NCBI GenBank assembly: GCA_937910975.1
Contig: CALEMZ010000320.1
Coordinates: 1 to 10,768 of the forward strand
DNA from: an uncultured Pseudorhodobacter sp.
Lineage (GTDB): Bacteria > Pseudomonadota > Alphaproteobacteria > Rhodobacterales > Rhodobacteraceae
Direction of reading: 5' to 3'
Length of the DNA: 10,768 nt
The notes under the pieces were generated by a model. The model saw only the letters and a list, made by a program, of their open reading frames with translations, made no database searches and was not told where the DNA came from. The translations under genes and the position numbers were made by a program. Within the stretch, counting starts at the first letter, position 1; each line of letters starts with the position of its first letter. This document shows, one piece after another, positions 7,245 to 10,768 of this stretch.

Positions 7245-8150
7245 ATGCATATCGAGTTCCGCCACCTGCGCACCATCCGCGCCATTCATCAGGCCGGCGG
7301 CTTGGCGCGCGCGGCCGATATGCTGAACATGACGCAATCCGCACTTTCACACCAAGTGAAGGGGTTGGAGGATCAGGCCGGGGTGGAATTGTTCGTGCGC
7401 CGCTCCAAGCCCTTGAAGCTGTCGGCGGCGGGGATACGAATGTTGCGGCTGGCCGAGCGGATCTTGCCCGAGATCGATGCCTTGGAGGAGGAATTCCGGG
7501 GCTTGCGATCGGGCAAAACCGGGCGGCTGCATATCGCGATTGAATGCCACGCCTGTTTTGAATGGCTGTTCCCTGTGCTGGAACTGTTTCGCCGCGCCTG
7601 GCCCGAGGTGGATGTAGACATTCGCGCGGGGCTGGCCTTTGAGGCACTGCCCGCCTTGCAACGTGAGGAGGTGGATCTGGTGATTTCCTCCGACCCCGTG
7701 CCCTTGGCGAATGTGGTCTTTAACCCGCTGTTTGATTATCACCCGATGTTTGTCGCCTCGGCGCAGAACCCTTTGGCGCAAAAATCGGTGATCGTGGCAG
7801 AGGACTTTCGCGACCAGATGCTGATCACCTATCCGGTGACGCGCGACAAGCTGGATGTGTTCACCGAGCTTTTGACCCCCGCCAAGGTGGAGCCGCGCGG
7901 CACACGGGCGGTGGAGTTGACGGCGGTGATCTTGATGCTGGTCGGATCAAACCGAGGCGTTTCGGTGCTGCCCGATTGGGTGCTGCGTGATCTGCGCAGC
8001 CATGCCGATTATGTGACGCGCCCCTTGGGTCCGGGGGTGATTACCAAGCGGTTATTTGCCGCCACGCGCGAGGAAGATGCGACCAAGCCTTTCATGGCGC
8101 ATTTCCTGAAACTGGGGCGCAGCGAGCCGGTAAAATTGCAGCGCGGCTAG
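7245..8150 (+). CDS. metR: LysR-type regulator of methionine genes, MetR
   Basis: This 301-residue LysR-type protein has an N-terminal winged helix-turn-helix (about 3-60) with FRHLRTIRAI and MTQSALSHQVKGLE, and a C-terminal effector-binding domain. It resembles E. coli MetR beyond the DNA-binding part. RLHIAIECHACFEWL (94-108) parallels the E. coli stretch RLRIAIECHSCIQWL; the segments VDLVISSDP, FDYHPMFV and YPVTRDKLDV have close counterparts too. E. coli MetR uses homocysteine as co-effector, and divergence from metF supports the same role. The frame stays open upstream to 7032, but ATG 7245 is chosen: the LysR-type domain begins there, AGGA (7231-7234) sits 10 bases upstream, and an upstream start would lie inside metF. 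No clear terminator follows the TAG. Confidence 0.93.
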   Translation: MHIEFRHLRTIRAIHQAGGLARAADMLNMTQSALSHQVKGLEDQAGVELFVRRSKPLKLSAAGIRMLRLAERILPEIDALEEEFRGLRSGKTGRLHIAIECHACFEWLFPVLELFRRAWPEVDVDIRAGLAFEALPALQREEVDLVISSDPVPLANVVFNPLFDYHPMFVASAQNPLAQKSVIVAEDFRDQMLITYPVTRDKLDVFTELLTPAKVEPRGTRAVELTAVILMLVGSNRGVSVLPDWVLRDLRSHADYVTRPLGPGVITKRLFAATREEDATKPFMAHFLKLGRSEPVKLQRG

Positions 8151-8497
8151 GACGTTTTGTATTTCCGTTAAAACAGTGTTCACTCCAGAACTTGAGCGCA
8201 TTCTGATGATCCTTGAATAAACATAATGCTACACGCCTTAGCGTCGGCACCCATGTTTCATCGGAACTAACGCATAAAATATTAACGCTTGGTCCGAATC
8301 CGGCAAGGCGGTATCGTTGAAGAACCTGCAATTTTCGCAGGGTCGCGGTTATGCGCGATGAATGGCAAATTTCGTTCAAAGCCCCAAGGGCTTGCAGCAC
8401 GCCGAAAGCCCAGCAAGAGGCGGATGGTGGATTAAGGCCCCAGGCTATGCCCATTGGGGCAGCAGCGGCAGGCGAAAGACTTTTGGTAGGAACCACT
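8151..8497 (+). other. 347-base region without a clear gene; hairpin-rich leader or possible small RNA
   Basis: The first ~190 bases are visibly AT-rich compared with neighbouring genes; the rest is GC-rich. I see no convincing protein in any frame. Hairpins visible by eye are CCTGC/GCAGG (8325-8341), AAGCCC-CAA-GGGCTT (8379-8393) and GCCCCA/TGGGGC (8437-8460) with an inner GGC-TAT-GCC. The last can be replaced by TGCCC-ATTG-GGGCA (8449-8461), which shares its 3' half. A TAAAAT at 8275-8280 could be a -10 element. The region could be the 5' leader of the following gene or a small RNA. It matches no riboswitch or RNA family I can recall. Confidence 0.4.
8488..8492 (+). promoter_or_regulatory. 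Ribosome binding site of the frameshifted gene
   Basis: AGGAA lies 5 bases before ATG 8498. It supports that ATG as the start of the broken gene, rather than the in-frame ATG at 8351 or the GTG at 8655, which has no such site. Confidence 0.6.
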
Positions 8498-8972
8498 ATG
8501 GGAAAATTATCAGATACGCTGGACACTCTACACAGCACTTTGCCCCTGATCGCCGACCAGACCACGAGGCCAGAGGCCGCGCGCGCCTTTACGGCGGCAT
8601 TACGCTCTTTTCACCGCGCAGGCGGCTGGCCTCCCCCCCGCCGATCAAGAGGCGGTGGAGCGGTTCCTGACAGGCTCGGCCCATTTAATAGAACCGGCGC
8701 TGCCCTTTCTGGATTACAACCTGAGTGACCGGATCGAGGCGCGGCTGGCCGCGGGCGCGCAGGCCGATGATTGGCCGATCATCTGCGAATTGCGCAGCAC
8801 TTTGGAAGGGTTGAAGGCACTCTATGCCTCGCATTTACCAATGGATGAACTGATTCCGGATGACGCCGATCTGGATCAGGCTTTGCGTGATCATGCTAAA
8901 GGCGAGACAGGGGGCCGCGCGCCCAAAGGATTGCCGGACAGCCATTGGTGGTGGGCTTTGGCGGCGGCGTAA
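8498..8972 (+). pseudogene. Small unrecognised gene split by an apparent +1 frameshift
   Basis: The reading frame starts at ATG 8498 (MGKLSDTLDTLHSTLPLIAD...) and looks natural to about residue 37. It then turns into Pro/Arg/Gly-rich, out-of-frame-like sequence and stops at 8728 after 76 residues. From about 8610 another frame gives natural protein (ADQEAVERFLTGSAHLIEPA...) ending with TAA at 8970-8972. Removing one base from T4 (8608-8611) or C7 (8633-8639) joins them into a 157-residue protein: 475 bases minus one is 158 codons. The joined product is acidic and probably helical, with no signal peptide or membrane segment and a Trp-rich end (HWWWALAAA). I do not recognise the family. It may be a pseudogene, a phase-variable gene or a sequencing error. 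It converges with the next gene with 6 bases between stop codons. Confidence 0.6.
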
Positions 8973-8979
8973 GGCCGCC
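8963..8979. terminator. Hairpin between convergent genes, weak candidate terminator
   Basis: GGCGGC-GTAAG-GCCGCC forms a 6-base-pair stem with a 5-base loop over the stop codon of the frameshifted gene, and touches the stop of the minus-strand gene. Only TATTTG follows on the plus strand, so any U-tract is poor. It may act as a shared or partial terminator. Confidence 0.35.
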
Positions 8980-9545
8980 TATTTGCAACCTTCCAGCGCA
9001 AAGGTTTTCAACGCCGATTTAAACGCGCCACCTAATGGATGCTGTTTCTCAATAGCTTTCGAGCCATCGGGGGTAGAATAGGTTTGGCCTTGGTTGCAAA
9101 GCGCCTCTTTCGTCCAAGCGTGGCAGTTGGAACAGGACTGGTCTTTCCAAAGCGACTCCGGGATTCCCTCGATAGGCGCGAACAATGGCGAGCCTTGGAT
9201 CAGCGCCGCAATGGACTTGCGATCAACAGCCGTGCCGGGGGCGATGAGCAGCGTTTCAAAGCCGATGCCGGTTTGGGCGGCCACTGGCGGGGTTTCGGGG
9301 GCGGCAGAGGCGGAAGTCTTTACCGCCCATTCCAGCTCAAACCGTGCAATCTCGGCAAAAACTCCTTCGGGGTAGGCCTCCAGATAGGATTGATAATCCG
9401 CAGCTTGCCCGGACTGCTGCGCAATATGGAACAACGCCTCTTCCGTTGCACTGGGTTGGGTAGTTTGGGCGAAAAGCGGCAGGGACAATGCGCCAGCCAT
9501 CACTATCCCGCGCAGAATTACCCCGAGCACGGCTCGCTCAACCAT
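8979..9545 (-). CDS. Secreted protein of unknown function with one CXXCH motif
   Basis: The 188-residue product starts with a Sec signal peptide (hydrophobic stretch about 7-24, probable cleavage after ...LPLFA, 22-26), so it should be periplasmic or envelope-bound. Residues 36-71 (EEALFHIAQQSG...YQSYLEAYPEGVFAEIARFELE) resemble the short helical repeat Y..YL..YP.G.FA..A seen in many alphaproteobacterial envelope and caspase-like proteins. An Ala/Pro-rich linker follows (about 77-92), then a C-terminal domain with CSNCH (138-142) and two more Cys (150, 187). CXXCH is the heme c attachment motif, but no clear distal Met is visible; the four Cys could instead form disulfides or bind metal. Its start overlaps the previous gene's stop by 8 bases, so it is translated with the YceI-OmpA gene. 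I do not recognise the family. Confidence 0.8.
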   Translation of the reverse strand: MVERAVLGVILRGIVMAGALSLPLFAQTTQPSATEEALFHIAQQSGQAADYQSYLEAYPEGVFAEIARFELEWAVKTSASAAPETPPVAAQTGIGFETLLIAPGTAVDRKSIAALIQGSPLFAPIEGIPESLWKDQSCSNCHAWTKEALCNQGQTYSTPDGSKAIEKQHPLGGAFKSALKTFALEGCK

Positions 9546-10650
9546 CCGTCACCACCGAAAATTCGATGCGCCGGTTGCGGCTGCGGCCCTCGCTGCTGTC
9601 ATTGCTGGCAACGGGCTTTGCCTCACCATAGCCCACGGCCTGAAACCGCTGGGCGGCAATACCCTTGCTTGCCAAATAGCGCGCGACCGCTTGCGCCCGC
9701 GCCTCGGATAGCCGCTGGTTGGCCGCATCCGAACCGATATCATCGGTATGGCCCGCCACCTCTATCTTCATGCCGGGGCAGCGATTGACGATATCGACAA
9801 TGCTTTCAAGGATAGCAAAGCTTTTGTCATCCAAGCTTGCCACGCCGGGGCGGAAATAGATATTGCCCGAGCGCGACAGAATCTCAAACCGACCGAGGCA
9901 GGCTTCCGCGTCGAAATCCCCCGCCGCCTCAAGCGCTGCCGCGCCGGGCTTGGCGGGCTCTTGCGGAACGATGGTGGTAGCTCCTTTGTCATTGCGGTCG
10001 AACACAAAATCAAAAGTTACGGTGGCCGAAGGTATAATATGCACGCCCGCCGCCTCTTCCAGCTTGCCGATGCCTTCAGTCAGGTTGAAATCTGCCGCCG
10101 CCACGGCAATGGGCGCGGCAGAGGAAATGACCACCCGATCATCCGCGAGCAAGGTCACAAATGCCTCGGCCACAAAGCTCTTCTTGATGCCGTGCAGATC
10201 CAGCTCATAGGTCAACGCCAGTGATTTACGTTGCACCTGCGCCAGATCGGCCAGTTGAGTGGCATCAATTCGGGCCGTGATGATCGCTTCAGGATATTGG
10301 AAAGTTTCAAAAAACAAGAACCGCATCCGCACATTGCGCAGGTCAATCGTGGTATCCACGGAATCGAGTAAAATTCGGATACTCGCCAAACCATCTTCTG
10401 CAATCGTCCCCGAAAGCGTTGCAAAACTGCTGGATTCAACTTTGGTATCGTTCTTAACCGATTGAAAACGCAGGGCTGAGGCCGCCGCGTTCAATTGCCA
10501 CCCCCGCTCAAAGGGGGAGGGCTGTTCAATGGACGACGATTGCGCGGCAAGCGGTCCGGGCAGCCCGACCATCAGTAAAGCACCACCCACAACAACAAGC
10601 GCCCGCGCCATTTTGCGGGCAGCCTCCATTGACCTTGTCAGTTTGCACAT
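9538..10650 (-). CDS. Secreted YceI-OmpA fusion protein (lipid-binding barrel plus peptidoglycan-binding domain)
   Basis: The 370-residue product has a signal peptide (hydrophobic ARALVVVGGALLMVGLPGPLAA, 15-36). Residues ~50-217 read as a YceI domain, a lipocalin-like barrel known in some members to bind polyprenyl chains: WQLNAAASALRFQSVKN, then SVDTTIDLRNVRMRF (97-111) and YPEAIITARI. Residues ~256-367 are an OmpA C-terminal domain with GHTDDIGSDAANQRLSEARA (300-319), where Asp303 and Arg318 match the diaminopimelate-binding pair, then GYGEAKPVASND and NRRIEF. Cys251 and Cys291 probably form a disulfide. The barrel would thus be tethered to the cell wall. ATG 10650 has GAAGGA upstream at 8 bases; ATG 10611, preceded by GGAGG, is a good alternative and gives a tidier signal peptide. 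It is the first gene of a two-gene unit with the CXXCH protein. Confidence 0.88.
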   Translation of the reverse strand: MCKLTRSMEAARKMARALVVVGGALLMVGLPGPLAAQSSSIEQPSPFERGWQLNAAASALRFQSVKNDTKVESSSFATLSGTIAEDGLASIRILLDSVDTTIDLRNVRMRFLFFETFQYPEAIITARIDATQLADLAQVQRKSLALTYELDLHGIKKSFVAEAFVTLLADDRVVISSAAPIAVAAADFNLTEGIGKLEEAAGVHIIPSATVTFDFVFDRNDKGATTIVPQEPAKPGAAALEAAGDFDAEACLGRFEILSRSGNIYFRPGVASLDDKSFAILESIVDIVNRCPGMKIEVAGHTDDIGSDAANQRLSEARAQAVARYLASKGIAAQRFQAVGYGEAKPVASNDSSEGRSRNRRIEFSVVTDG

Positions 10651-10768
10651 GAGTTCAATCCTTCGGTTTCAAAGGCGGGTGGGCCGTGACGACCCCTAAT
10701 AAATTAAGATTAGCTTAGGCTCCAGACCCATTAATTTGCTTGAGGCTTTGATGCCTGCATGATTCAAG
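10651..10768 (-). promoter_or_regulatory. Upstream region of the YceI-OmpA operon
   Basis: This AT-rich stretch to the window edge probably holds the operon promoter. It contains a perfect inverted repeat, CTAAT-N8-ATTAG (10696-10713), a candidate operator 46 bases before the start codon. The last bases hold a small AGGC/GCCT hairpin (10743-10756). No -35/-10 pair is clear. Confidence 0.4.

Noticed and set aside
8151..8180. GTTTT/AAAAC pairing after metR as a terminator
   Set aside because: The stem is only five weak pairs with a long loop and no GC core, so it is not a credible intrinsic terminator.
8351..8497. Upstream in-frame ATG extending the frameshifted gene by 49 residues
   Set aside because: The added residues (Ala/Pro/Gln-rich) look random, and the better ribosome binding site precedes ATG 8498.
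8092..8565. 157-codon open frame on the minus strand across the metR end and the noncoding stretch
   Set aside because: It overlaps the 3' end of metR and the start of the frameshifted gene. Its composition is not protein-like and I see no recognisable domain.
8362..8670. 102-codon open frame on the plus strand
   Set aside because: It is in the third frame through the frameshifted gene, with a His/Arg/Trp-rich translation, no ribosome binding site and no recognisable domain.
9039..9788. Open frame of 249 codons on the plus strand
   Set aside because: It spans the antisense of the CXXCH gene and the end of the YceI-OmpA gene. The translation is Arg/Pro/Cys/Gly-rich with no domain, while both minus-strand genes have signal peptides and motifs.

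Overview
The window looks like chromosomal DNA of an alphaproteobacterium, most likely of the Rhodobacterales (Rhodobacter/Roseobacter type). The reasons are its GC-rich coding DNA, a long PutA without an N-terminal DNA-binding domain that diverges from an Lrp-type PutR (the layout known from Rhodobacter capsulatus), and the OmpA-like protein with a cysteine pair. This assignment rests on recognising protein families by eye, not on a search. I see no mobile element, tRNA, rRNA or CRISPR array.

Layout. At 1-1417 (+) lie the 3' end of an adenylate-forming acyl-CoA ligase gene and, overlapping it by 4 bases, a thiolase-family gene that keeps the nucleophilic Cys and the His but has lost two other usual active-site residues. 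At 1422-5440 is the proline catabolism locus: putR (-) and putA (+) divergent around a 104-base control region. putR converges on the thiolase gene with only 4 bases between them. At 5483-6229 (+) is a rhomboid intramembrane protease. At 6284-8150 is a methionine/folate pair: metF (-) and metR (+) diverge around a region holding a near-consensus MetR box. metF ends in a hairpin plus T-tract terminator whose T-tract runs into the rhomboid stop codon.

The last third is less ordinary. A 347-base region without a clear gene (8151-8497) can form several hairpins. It precedes a small unrecognised gene that reads well only if one extra base is removed near 8608-8639, so it is a frameshifted gene or a sequencing error. 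Converging on it is a two-gene minus-strand operon (10650 to 8979). It encodes a secreted YceI-OmpA fusion, joining a lipid-binding lipocalin-like barrel to a peptidoglycan-binding domain, and then a secreted protein of unknown function with a single CXXCH motif. The two reading frames overlap by 8 bases.

How the genes work together: PutR probably senses proline and switches on PutA, which oxidises proline to glutamate. MetR probably senses homocysteine and controls MetF, which supplies 5-methyl-THF for methionine synthesis. The YceI-OmpA/CXXCH pair is the best candidate for an undescribed envelope system, possibly linking isoprenoid or quinone binding to a redox or disulfide protein. That function is inference only.
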